In this document: positions 57,187 through 64,000 of the stretch, in pieces
Position numbering within the stretch: position 1 is the stretch's first letter
How the letters are laid out: each line of letters opens with the position of its first letter
Assembly (NCBI RefSeq): GCF_002994635.1
Contig: NZ_PVNL01000135.1
Location: 496,001 to 560,000 of the forward strand
Direction: 5' to 3'
Source: Enhygromyxa salina
GTDB lineage: Bacteria > Myxococcota_A > Polyangia > Nannocystales > Nannocystaceae
Length of the DNA stretch: 64,000 nt
Notes under the pieces: model-generated
Database searches by the model: none
Told to the model about the DNA's origin: nothing
Seen by the model: the letters and a program-made list of their open reading frames with translations, nothing else
Made by a program: the position numbers and the translations under genes

Positions 57187-58479
57187 GTGGACAAGGCCGA
57201 CCCGGTGGGAGAGGCTCCGGCCTTGTTCCACCCAGCGCGCTACAGAGGGTTGACGGCGATCGTGGTCGCATTGGCCATGGTCCCCGCAGCGGGGCACGCT
57301 CAGGCGCCGCCTGAACCAACACCGGAGACGCAGGAACCGGTTGGCTCGGACGTCGCACCAGCCGAGTCGGATGTACCCGCGTCGCCGGCTGCTCGACCGC
57401 CAGCTCCTCAACCGCCGGCCCCAGCCCCGGCGAGTGCAACCAACGGCGCCAGCTGGGGCGGCAAGCTCAGCGTTCAGCGCTGTCCGTTTGCGGCCCCGGT
57501 CCTGCCCGCACAGACCGAGCTCGCGCTCAACGCCACGCTCATCGTGCGGGTCCCCGATGGGGTCGGCAGCGCGGTGTTGATCTCGCCAGATGGCTTCGCG
57601 CTGACGGCCGCGCACGTGGTCGAGAACCATCAGACCGTGGGCCTGGTGACGCGCGCCGGGGCCACGCTGTCCGCGACCGTCGTGCGCGTCGACGAGGCGC
57701 AAGACGTCGCGCTGCTCAAGATGGAAACCCAACCGGGCGCGACGCCGTGCCTGGCCCCCGCCGTGGGTCAGGTGCCGCTGGGCTCGGACGTGTTCGTGCT
57801 GGGGAGCCCCGCCGGGGAAGAGCTCTCGTTCTCGGTCGCAAAGGGGATCATCAGCGGCTACCGAAGCCTCGGTGGTCTGCAGTTCGTTCAGTTCGACGCG
57901 GCCGTGAACCCCGGCAACTCTGGCGGTCCGGCCGTGGACCAAGCTGGGCAGATCGTCGGCATCACCAGCTGGAAGCTCTCCGACGTCTCGCTCGAGGGGC
58001 TCTCGTTCGCGGTCCCCTGCGACGTTGCTCTGTCCGCGCTCGACGTCGAGCTCGGCGACGCCTCATCGCCGGACTGGAACACCCACACCGGCCGTCGAAG
58101 CCTCGCGCCGAAGGCCACACCCGGTGGAGCGCCCACGCACGTCGACCACGCATCGCCAGCGGACCCGCAGCAGCGCAAGCGACTACGGGTGAAGCGCGGC
58201 TTGATCACCGCGGGGATCCTGGGCATGAGCGTGGGCGTCGTCTCGGTCGCCGCGACGGGCGGGGTCTACTACATCACGAAGATCTCTGGCGAAACCACGC
58301 AGTCGAGCTGGAGCGCGCTGGTGGCCGTCAACACAATCGGGTGGGCGCTCGCGGGGGTCGGCGCCGGGGCGCTGATCGTAGGAATCGCCCTCCCCAAGCG
58401 GGTCAAAAAGTCGGGCGCCGCTGCGAGGCTGGAGATCATGCCGAACCCAACTGGTGCGATGCTACAGGGGAGCTTCTAA
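57187..58479 (+). CDS. Trypsin-like serine protease with C-terminal membrane spans
   Basis: 430 residues from GTG 57187 (TTG 57172 is an alternative). N-terminal export signal LTAIVVALAMVPAAGHAQA, a Pro/Ala-rich linker, then a DegP/S1C-type domain with catalytic His (FALTAAHVVEN), Asp (AQDVALLKM) and Ser (NPGNSGGPAV). No PDZ domain follows. Instead there are two hydrophobic spans near the C-terminus (GILGMSVGVVSVAATGGVYY; ALAGVGAGALIVGIAL). It would cleave proteins at the membrane. The lipoprotein gene starts 1 base after its stop, so both are likely one operon. Confidence 0.9.
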   Translation: MDKADPVGEAPALFHPARYRGLTAIVVALAMVPAAGHAQAPPEPTPETQEPVGSDVAPAESDVPASPAARPPAPQPPAPAPASATNGASWGGKLSVQRCPFAAPVLPAQTELALNATLIVRVPDGVGSAVLISPDGFALTAAHVVENHQTVGLVTRAGATLSATVVRVDEAQDVALLKMETQPGATPCLAPAVGQVPLGSDVFVLGSPAGEELSFSVAKGIISGYRSLGGLQFVQFDAAVNPGNSGGPAVDQAGQIVGITSWKLSDVSLEGLSFAVPCDVALSALDVELGDASSPDWNTHTGRRSLAPKATPGGAPTHVDHASPADPQQRKRLRVKRGLITAGILGMSVGVVSVAATGGVYYITKISGETTQSSWSALVAVNTIGWALAGVGAGALIVGIALPKRVKKSGAAARLEIMPNPTGAMLQGSF

Positions 58480-58480
58480 T

Positions 58481-59383
58481 ATGCGGTGCAGCTCATCAAC
58501 GATTCATTACCTGGCCACCTGCGGGCTGCTGGTTTGTTGGCTCTCGTCGAGTTCGGGGTGTCTGCTGTTGGTCGACCCGCCCTTCACCACCGACTCCGAC
58601 GGGCCCTCCTCCACGCCACGACCCGCGACTGGCTGGACGGATCTCTCGGTTGCCTTCAACTTGTGCGCGCTCGATGCAGACGGCGCGATCTGGTGTGGCG
58701 CCGACGAGGGAGATCTGCGCCTGGTCGACGAAGGGCCATTTGTCAGCGTCAGCCAGAATGGCTGGGGTGAGCCCTGCGGGGTCACGGGCGCCGGCACCTT
58801 GCGGTGTGACATTCGCGGCAGCGATGGGTTTGAGCTGAGCGAGTTCTACAGCGCCGTGAGCGGTAGCTCGGACGCTGGTTGTGGGCTTCAGGCCTTGTCC
58901 GGTGCCGCGCGATGCTGGCCGGATGCGACCAACGTTCCCGGGCCGTTTGTCTCGGTTGGCGCGAGCGAGGACCTCGCATGTGGAGTGCTCGAATCCTCGT
59001 TGGAGCTGCAGTGCTGGGATATTGACTCCCTCGTGTTCGACGAGGCGCTGAACCCTCCCGGAGGTAGCTTCACGCGCGTCGTCACCAGTGACCATGTCGG
59101 CTGCGCGCTCTCGACCGGCGGCAGCATCCAGTGTTGGGGCTATGACTTCTCCGGGTTGTTGTCCGGGGGGCCACCTGCGGGGTCATCTTATGTTGATCTG
59201 TCGATCTACGACGACGGGTGCGCGGTGACGACCACGGGCGAGGTGTTGTGCTGGGGGGACAACGCGGGGGATCCGAACTACACGCACCTGTCTCCGCCGG
59301 CTGGGGTTGCGTTCTCTCGCGTGTCTGTGGGGAATGAGCTGAGCTGTGGGATCGCTAGCGATACTAGCTTGCACTGCTGGTGA
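58481..59383 (+). CDS. RCC1-like repeat lipoprotein
   Basis: 300 residues from ATG 58481. Signal ending CWLSSSSGC (lipobox SSGC). Body of six to seven RCC1-type blades: WTDLSVAFNLCALDADGAIW, GCGLQALSGAARCW, HVGCALSTGGSIQCWG, and DDGCAVTTTGEVLCWGDN. C-x6-G-x-x-x-CW is the myxobacterial version of this propeller. Function probably protein binding. Coupled to the protease gene and perhaps its partner. Confidence 0.82.
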   Translation: MRCSSSTIHYLATCGLLVCWLSSSSGCLLLVDPPFTTDSDGPSSTPRPATGWTDLSVAFNLCALDADGAIWCGADEGDLRLVDEGPFVSVSQNGWGEPCGVTGAGTLRCDIRGSDGFELSEFYSAVSGSSDAGCGLQALSGAARCWPDATNVPGPFVSVGASEDLACGVLESSLELQCWDIDSLVFDEALNPPGGSFTRVVTSDHVGCALSTGGSIQCWGYDFSGLLSGGPPAGSSYVDLSIYDDGCAVTTTGEVLCWGDNAGDPNYTHLSPPAGVAFSRVSVGNELSCGIASDTSLHCW

Positions 59384-59454
59384 GTCGCGCGGGGCGAATT
59401 GGCGCCGGCTTCGAATCAGTTTCAAGTTTCGGCAAGCCATGCCAACATCTCGCG

Positions 59455-60306
59455 ATGTCTCGCAAGCGTGGGTTGCCGACAGACGACGAGGTGTGGAGCC
59501 GCGTTCGGGCGTTCGCGGAGCAGCGCGCCAGCGACAAGAAGCCGGTCCCCACGCTGAGCGAGGGGGTCAACAACCTGATCACCGACGTCGTCGGCGCGCG
59601 GATCGAGCGGGCGTCCGAGCAAGGCAAGAAGAACACCACGCCGATCTACCGCGGGGAGCTGCTGCGAGTCTGGCGGGACCTTGTGAAACACGGGTCCACA
59701 CGCAAAGCCCGACCAAACTACTTCACGCTCGCGCTCCTGCCCGCTGCGCTCCCGGACCTGGTCGATGACCACGGTGATGGCACGATCGCGCTGCGCTGGT
59801 GGACCGCTTCGTCGCCCAGCGACCGCCCCTATCGCTACGACGAGGCCGCGAGTGAGCGACCGCCCCGTGGGGGACTTGCTGCGAACGACCGTGAGCTGCG
59901 AGAGAGCGACGCTCACTGGCGGATCAAACACTACATCAATGAAGAACCCAGCCTCGCGCTGGCCAAGCTGCCCGGCAGCCCGTACACGCGCTCGGCCTTG
60001 GAGTTGCCGCTGCGGGTACCCACGAAGGACCGGATCGACGTCGTCGTTCGCGACTGCGACGGGCGGCGCGTGCTGATCGAGGTCAAGCCCAACGTCGGCG
60101 ACCGCGATATTGGGCTCTATGCTCAAGCGGCGAAGTATCGCGCGATCTGGCGGGTGCTGCATGATCTGGGCGAGACGGACGTTCGCTGCGCGCTCGCTGC
60201 TCCCAAGATCCCAGCTGGGCTGGCCAAGCACATGCGTGAGCAACACTTGATCGAGTCCGTGGCGGTCAAGGTCCCGCCCGACTTCGAGGCCCCTCCGCGC
60301 GACTGA
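59455..60306 (+). CDS. PD-(D/E)XK nuclease-like protein with N-terminal DNA-binding-like part
   Basis: 283 residues from ATG 59455. N-terminal MSRKRGLPTDDEVWSRVRAF and a helix-rich region to about residue 100. The C-terminal nuclease core is TKDRIDVVVRDCDGRRVLIE followed by VKPNVG: Asp, then about 14 residues, then E-x-K, with an aromatic Gln helix (AQAAKYRAIWRVL). This is the PD-(D/E)XK pattern of restriction-type endonucleases. No methylase lies next to it. First of three nuclease-like genes. Confidence 0.75.
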   Translation: MSRKRGLPTDDEVWSRVRAFAEQRASDKKPVPTLSEGVNNLITDVVGARIERASEQGKKNTTPIYRGELLRVWRDLVKHGSTRKARPNYFTLALLPAALPDLVDDHGDGTIALRWWTASSPSDRPYRYDEAASERPPRGGLAANDRELRESDAHWRIKHYINEEPSLALAKLPGSPYTRSALELPLRVPTKDRIDVVVRDCDGRRVLIEVKPNVGDRDIGLYAQAAKYRAIWRVLHDLGETDVRCALAAPKIPAGLAKHMREQHLIESVAVKVPPDFEAPPRD

Positions 60307-60460
60307 GTGGGGTCTGGCACGGCATGGACCAATGTTCGCGGTCGTCAGCGGTTCGACGCGCTATTCCGCGCCTCAGTCCATGACCTGGCCCATGGACGCA
60401 CCAGAAAGTCCCCACACCCGGTCGCAACTGGGGCATTGTGTTGCGAGGAGAAAATTCACC

Positions 60461-61612
60461 ATGAGTTTTGAACAAAGAATCAAGAGCCTCGCGGCCAAGG
60501 CGGAAAAAACTCGAGGGATGCTCGAGACAGAGGAGGCCACCAAGAACGCGCTGGTCATGCCATTCATCGCCGCGCTCGGGTACGACGTGTTCGACCCGAC
60601 CGAGGTGGTGCCCGAGTTCACCGCGGACGTGGGCATCAAGAAGGGCGAAAAGGTCGACTACGTAATCCGGCGGGGCGACGACATCGTGATGTTGATCGAA
60701 GCCAAGAAGGTGGCGGCCGATCTCGCTATCGAGCACTCGAGCCAGCTGTTCCGTTACTTCACGGTCACCAAGGCCAGGATCGCCGTGCTGACCAACGGCA
60801 TTGTCTATCGGTTCTTCTCAGACCTGGAGGAGAACAACAAGATGGACGAGAAGCCGTTCTTGGAGCTCAACCTGCTCGACCTGCGCGAGAGCCTCATCAA
60901 CGAGGTCAACAAGCTGTCCAAGTCCAGCTTCGACCTCGACAACATGTTGGTGGCAGCCAGCGATCTCAAGTACATGCGAGAGATCCGGGCAACGCTCGAA
61001 CGTCAGCTCGAGACGCCCGATGAGGAGCTGGTCAAGTTCTTCTTTCAGCAGGCGAACCCGAACGGTCGCTTCGTGCAATCAGCCAAGGAGCAATTTTCAC
61101 AGCTCGTCAAACGTACGCTGTCGGTGTTCATCAGCGACAAGGTTGGTGACCGGCTCCGCTCTGCGCTCGCGCGGGCAGATGGCTCGGCGGTCGATGACAG
61201 CCTCCCAACCCGCGAGGTCGGCTCGGAGGCGGCGCCCGAAGAACAGGACGACGCCAAGCAGGAAGCGAACGACGGCATCGTCACGACCGAGGCCGAGAAA
61301 GAGGGCTATCGCATCGTCAAGGCGATCGTCTGCGATCTCTTGGTCCCCGAGCGAGTGACCTACCGCGACAGCAAGACGTACTTCGCGGTCCTCGTCGACG
61401 ACAACAACCGCAAGCCCATCTGTCGGTTGCACTTCAATCGATCTCGGAAGTACATCGGTACGTTCGATGCCGAGAAAGCTGAGACGCGGCACCCCGTCGA
61501 GGGGCCCGATGGCATTTACACGGTGCGCGAGCAGCTGCGTGCGACCGCAGCCCACTGGCTCTCGCTCGACGCGGTCGAGAAGCCAACGATCGTGGTGCCG
61601 ACCGAGTGCTGA
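60461..61612 (+). CDS. Type I restriction HsdR-N-like protein
   Basis: 383 residues; ATG at 60461 with GAGGAG upstream. The N-terminal half matches HSDR_N: MPFIAALGYDVFDPTEVVPE, KKGEKVDYVIRRGDDIVMLI and EAKKV (VDY plus E-x-K nuclease site), FRYFTVTKARIAVLTNGIVY. The helicase motor of HsdR is absent; the C-terminal part instead has a small beta region (ETRHPVEGPDGIYTVREQLR). Stand-alone HSDR_N proteins are common near mobile genes. It lies 154 bases after the first nuclease gene. Confidence 0.85.
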   Translation: MSFEQRIKSLAAKAEKTRGMLETEEATKNALVMPFIAALGYDVFDPTEVVPEFTADVGIKKGEKVDYVIRRGDDIVMLIEAKKVAADLAIEHSSQLFRYFTVTKARIAVLTNGIVYRFFSDLEENNKMDEKPFLELNLLDLRESLINEVNKLSKSSFDLDNMLVAASDLKYMREIRATLERQLETPDEELVKFFFQQANPNGRFVQSAKEQFSQLVKRTLSVFISDKVGDRLRSALARADGSAVDDSLPTREVGSEAAPEEQDDAKQEANDGIVTTEAEKEGYRIVKAIVCDLLVPERVTYRDSKTYFAVLVDDNNRKPICRLHFNRSRKYIGTFDAEKAETRHPVEGPDGIYTVREQLRATAAHWLSLDAVEKPTIVVPTEC

Positions 61613-61656
61613 GCGGATGCGTCGGTGGTCGACGACCGCCTCGCTGACACACCCGC

Positions 61657-62241
61657 CTACGCGACGCCGGCGGCGTCGTAGAGCTCGTTGACGTCGAGCG
61701 CGTAGTCGATCGACGTCAACGGCACCGAGCTACCAGCCTCATGGTTCGTGTACGTCCAGCGGTCACGACACGAGTCATCACGCTGCCACAGCTCGACGCG
61801 GCGCAGATCTTGGGCGACGAGCACGTACTCACGCAGCGAGTCTATCTGTTGATAGTAGAGGCGCTTCTGCTCGCGATCGTAGCGCTGCGTCGAGGGGCTG
61901 AGCACCTCCACGATGATCAGCGGATTGGTCACGTGCGCCGGGGACTCGGGATCGCGCTCGATTGGATCGCAGATCACCGTCGCGTCAGCGTAGGTCGCAA
62001 CGTCGGCGGCGCGGATACTGATCTGCAGATCCGAGCCATGCGGGTGGCATGGATGCCCGCGCAAGTGAGCGAACAGCAAGCCCACGATCGAAGTTGCGAG
62101 GGCCGAGTGCTCGACGCTGCCCCCGGCCATGGCGAACACCTCGCCGCCGACATACTCGTGCTTGACTGCGCTGCTGTGCCGCTCGATCTCAAGGTACTCG
62201 GCGAAAGTATACCGAGGTCGAAGGGCGGCTCGCGTCGTCAT
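61657..62241 (-). CDS. Uma2 family (DUF820) endonuclease-like protein
   Basis: 194 residues from ATG 62241. Uma2 motifs: YTFAEYLEIERHSSAVKHEY (first family helix), GGEVFAMAGGSVEHSALATS, and YADATVICDPIERDP with NPLIIVEVLSPSTQRYDREQ, where Asp and E-V together form a PD-(D/E)XK-type site (K replaced by Ser-x-x). The family is abundant in cyanobacteria and myxobacteria with no settled role. Convergent with the HSDR_N gene, 44 bases apart; third nuclease-fold gene in a row. Confidence 0.88.
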   Translation of the reverse strand: MTTRAALRPRYTFAEYLEIERHSSAVKHEYVGGEVFAMAGGSVEHSALATSIVGLLFAHLRGHPCHPHGSDLQISIRAADVATYADATVICDPIERDPESPAHVTNPLIIVEVLSPSTQRYDREQKRLYYQQIDSLREYVLVAQDLRRVELWQRDDSCRDRWTYTNHEAGSSVPLTSIDYALDVNELYDAAGVA

Positions 62242-62461
62242 CGTCGCGGGCCAGTTTAGCACTGCCGACGCGTCGTGTCGCGTCTACGCCAAAGCGAAGC
62301 CAGAGCCGCCCGACGCGGCTTGCGCCGCGCCTCCCAGAGCCAAGCAGGCCCCCCTGCCAAGAGCGACAACCCAAAGAAGCTCAGCCCCAGGCGAAAACAA
62401 TTTCCCACGCCCCCACGGATCTACGCTTAGATCATCCACCCACCCCCAAGAGGTCCCGATC

Positions 62462-63658
62462 ATGCCCCGACTCCCCTCCCACGCGACGCTCGCCTGCCTC
62501 GCGGTCGCCACGCTCACGGCCTGCGGTCCGCGGATCCGCCTGTCCGACAACATCGACACCCAGTTCGATCTCCTGCCCCCCAACCAGGGCTACGACGATC
62601 TCCTGCACGGCCCCTACGCGGCCGGCTCGAGCTTCGAGATCTACGCCTACGACATCAGCGAGGACAACGCGCTCGACGATTGGACGATCGTCTCGCTCGA
62701 CCCCAGCGTGCTCGAGGTCGAGAGCATCGAGATCCGCCGCGATGACATCGACGACAAGGACGACAAGAAGGCGAAGACGGACATCCTCGTCGCCCACGTC
62801 GAGGCGACCGGCGCGGGCACGGCGATCCTCGAGGTCCGCAACGCCAACGACAAGTTCATCCGCGCGACCGAGGTCGTGGTCATGCAACCGGATCGCGCGG
62901 TGCTGCGCGCCGCGGGGCCGCTGTTCATCAATCGCCCAGACGAGGTCCCCACGCTCGTCGATGAGACCCCGAAGATCCTCGCCAACGGGACCGCGACCTT
63001 CCTCGTCGAGTGGTTCGCGGGTGAACAAGCGCTGTTCGGCACGGGATCGCTGGCCGTGTATTCAAGCCACCCCGGCGCGATGAACCTCCAGACCCGCGAG
63101 GTCCACCTCGACGAGGCCCGCGACTGGGCGCAGCTGCAGTTCGAGTCGCCTGAAGCCGGACAAGAGCTAGCCAACGTGGAGTTCTACGCCAACGGCGAGC
63201 TGGTCCACAGCGTCGACTTCGAGGTCGTGCAACCGGAGGTGATCGCCGAGGTCGCAATCGTCGGCCGCGACGAGCTCGGTGAGCCGGACCAGCTGCTGGC
63301 CGTGCTCGCCCAGGCGTTCGACGACGCGGGGGAGTCGATCTGGGGCGTCGACTTCGACTGGGATCTCGGTGGGCTGAGCGAGTTCGGCTCGGGCGACTTG
63401 TTCCGCTATTGGTATGAACCCGGGGCCCAGAGCACGCTCGGTGCCGAGTACGGCGAGGCTCGCGACGAGATCGTGATTCAGGGCGAGCGGGGGTTCGTGG
63501 AGTCCTCGAATGACGACCCCACCGACTCGTGCTTTTGCAGCAGCGTCGAGCCTGGTGACTCCGGGCGCGGCGTCGGCTTTGGCCTGCTGAGCCTGGCGGC
63601 GCTGGGGCTGGTCCGTCGTCGTCGCTACGCCCGGGCGCCCCGGCGGCTCAGGGGTTGA
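62462..63658 (+). CDS. Lipoprotein with MYXO-CTERM-like tail
   Basis: 398 residues from ATG 62462. Signal MPRLPSHATLACLAVATLTA with lipobox LTAC. Beta-rich body with Ig/big-domain-like stretches (TGAGTAILEVRNANDKFIRA; QELANVEFYANGELVHSVDF). C-terminus: SCFCSS, spacer, VGFGLLSLAALGLV, then RRRRYARAPRRLRG, a typical MYXO-CTERM Cys-hydrophobic-basic signal. Both ends would therefore be processed, a combination worth noting. Overlaps the following oxidoreductase gene tail by 11 bases. Confidence 0.75.
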   Translation: MPRLPSHATLACLAVATLTACGPRIRLSDNIDTQFDLLPPNQGYDDLLHGPYAAGSSFEIYAYDISEDNALDDWTIVSLDPSVLEVESIEIRRDDIDDKDDKKAKTDILVAHVEATGAGTAILEVRNANDKFIRATEVVVMQPDRAVLRAAGPLFINRPDEVPTLVDETPKILANGTATFLVEWFAGEQALFGTGSLAVYSSHPGAMNLQTREVHLDEARDWAQLQFESPEAGQELANVEFYANGELVHSVDFEVVQPEVIAEVAIVGRDELGEPDQLLAVLAQAFDDAGESIWGVDFDWDLGGLSEFGSGDLFRYWYEPGAQSTLGAEYGEARDEIVIQGERGFVESSNDDPTDSCFCSSVEPGDSGRGVGFGLLSLAALGLVRRRRYARAPRRLRG

Positions 63659-64000
63659 CGACGACGCCGCCGACGAAGCGGCTCTCCCACTTGACGCGCA
63701 TGGCCTCGTGGACCTGCGTGAGCGGATAGCGAGCGTCGACGTGCGGCACGATCTCGCCAGCCTCGACCCAGGCCAGCAGCTCGCGCAGCCGGGTGTGACG
63801 AAGGCTCGGGTCGCGGTGGGCCGAGATCACCGCCGGGCAGCCGAGCACGTCGAGGCCCTTCATCATGATCAGGTTGGTCGGCAAGATGTTGGCGTTGGGG
63901 GCGCCGCGCTGGCCCTTGCCGCGCGCCACGAACGGCGTCGAGGCCCACCCCACGATCAAGAACCGCGCGCCAAAGTCGACGCATCGCAAGCTCTCGAGCG
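63648..64000 (-). CDS. NADPH:quinone oxidoreductase family protein, 5' end outside window
   Basis: Only the C-terminal 117 residues are in the window; the frame stays open to the right edge (LESLRCVDFGARFLIVGWAS ... GEIVPHVDARYPLTQVHEAM and VVVNP). These match the substrate-binding end of MDR-type quinone oxidoreductases. The Rossmann domain lies outside, so cofactor preference cannot be judged. Confidence 0.85.
   Translation of the reverse strand, partial: LESLRCVDFGARFLIVGWASTPFVARGKGQRGAPNANILPTNLIMMKGLDVLGCPAVISAHRDPSLRHTRLRELLAWVEAGEIVPHVDARYPLTQVHEAMRVKWESRFVGGVVVNP

Overview
This high-GC window looks like chromosomal DNA of a Nannocystis/Plesiocystis-type myxobacterium (Myxococcota). 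No rRNA marker is present, so this rests on family hallmarks. These include many lipoproteins with Asp/Gly/Thr-rich spacers of the GDGDP type, Cys-rich DUF4215 repeats (CGDG...ECDDGN...DGC), DUF1554 domains and C-terminal MYXO-CTERM-like sorting tails. There is also a Ser/Thr kinase with a large TPR region and a metzincin-type protease. I saw no tRNA, rRNA or CRISPR array.

Region 1-14.3 kb is a rearranged accessory segment. It holds the 3' part of a multidomain FKBP isomerase gene and a detached second copy of its last 193 bases. A 1206-bp direct repeat, 8.17 kb apart, carries an SDR oxidoreductase gene and the start of a histidine phosphatase gene, and only the right-hand phosphatase is complete. 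Between the repeats lie a three-gene overlapping membrane-protein cluster (5827-7371), an IS3-family remnant, an orphan toxin tail with its overlapping partner (7953-8865), a zinc-ribbon protein, a broken IS91-like transposase and a 40-residue-repeat propeller protein.

Region 14.3-25.6 kb holds cell-envelope lipoproteins, a DUF1801 protein with a histone-like tail, a matrixin-like protease, an OmpA lipoprotein, a divergent LysR/oxidoreductase pair, a frameshifted gene, and a two-gene ABC-type ATPase + DUF4276 unit that resembles OLD/TOPRIM-type conflict systems.

Region 26.2-44.1 kb is mostly intact core-like sequence. It contains an acyl-CoA dehydrogenase/APH-kinase gene pair that corresponds to the fused eukaryotic ACAD10/ACAD11, a VWA lipoprotein and tandem DUF4139 proteins. 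A receptor-like Ser/Thr kinase, an M13 metallopeptidase, a crotonase and a cytochrome P450 follow.

Region 44.1-64 kb mixes an ankyrin protein (with a 70-base copy of part of it nearby), a candidate secreted Cys-containing peptide with a small membrane partner (46130-46935), and a decayed CBS gene. It continues with DNA polymerase IV, an 11-repeat DUF4215 lipoprotein, ModB/ModC-type transporter genes without a visible ModA, an acyltransferase-like membrane protein, a sugar dehydrogenase-like lipoprotein and a trypsin-like protease followed by an RCC1-like lipoprotein. It closes with three successive PD-(D/E)XK nuclease-like genes (59455-62241), a MYXO-CTERM protein and the 3' part of a quinone oxidoreductase gene.

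The best candidates for undescribed systems are the overlapping cluster at 5827-7371, the toxin/partner pair at 7953-8865, the ATPase-DUF4276 pair at 23845-25583, the peptide/membrane pair at 46130-46935 and the nuclease cluster at 59455-62241.
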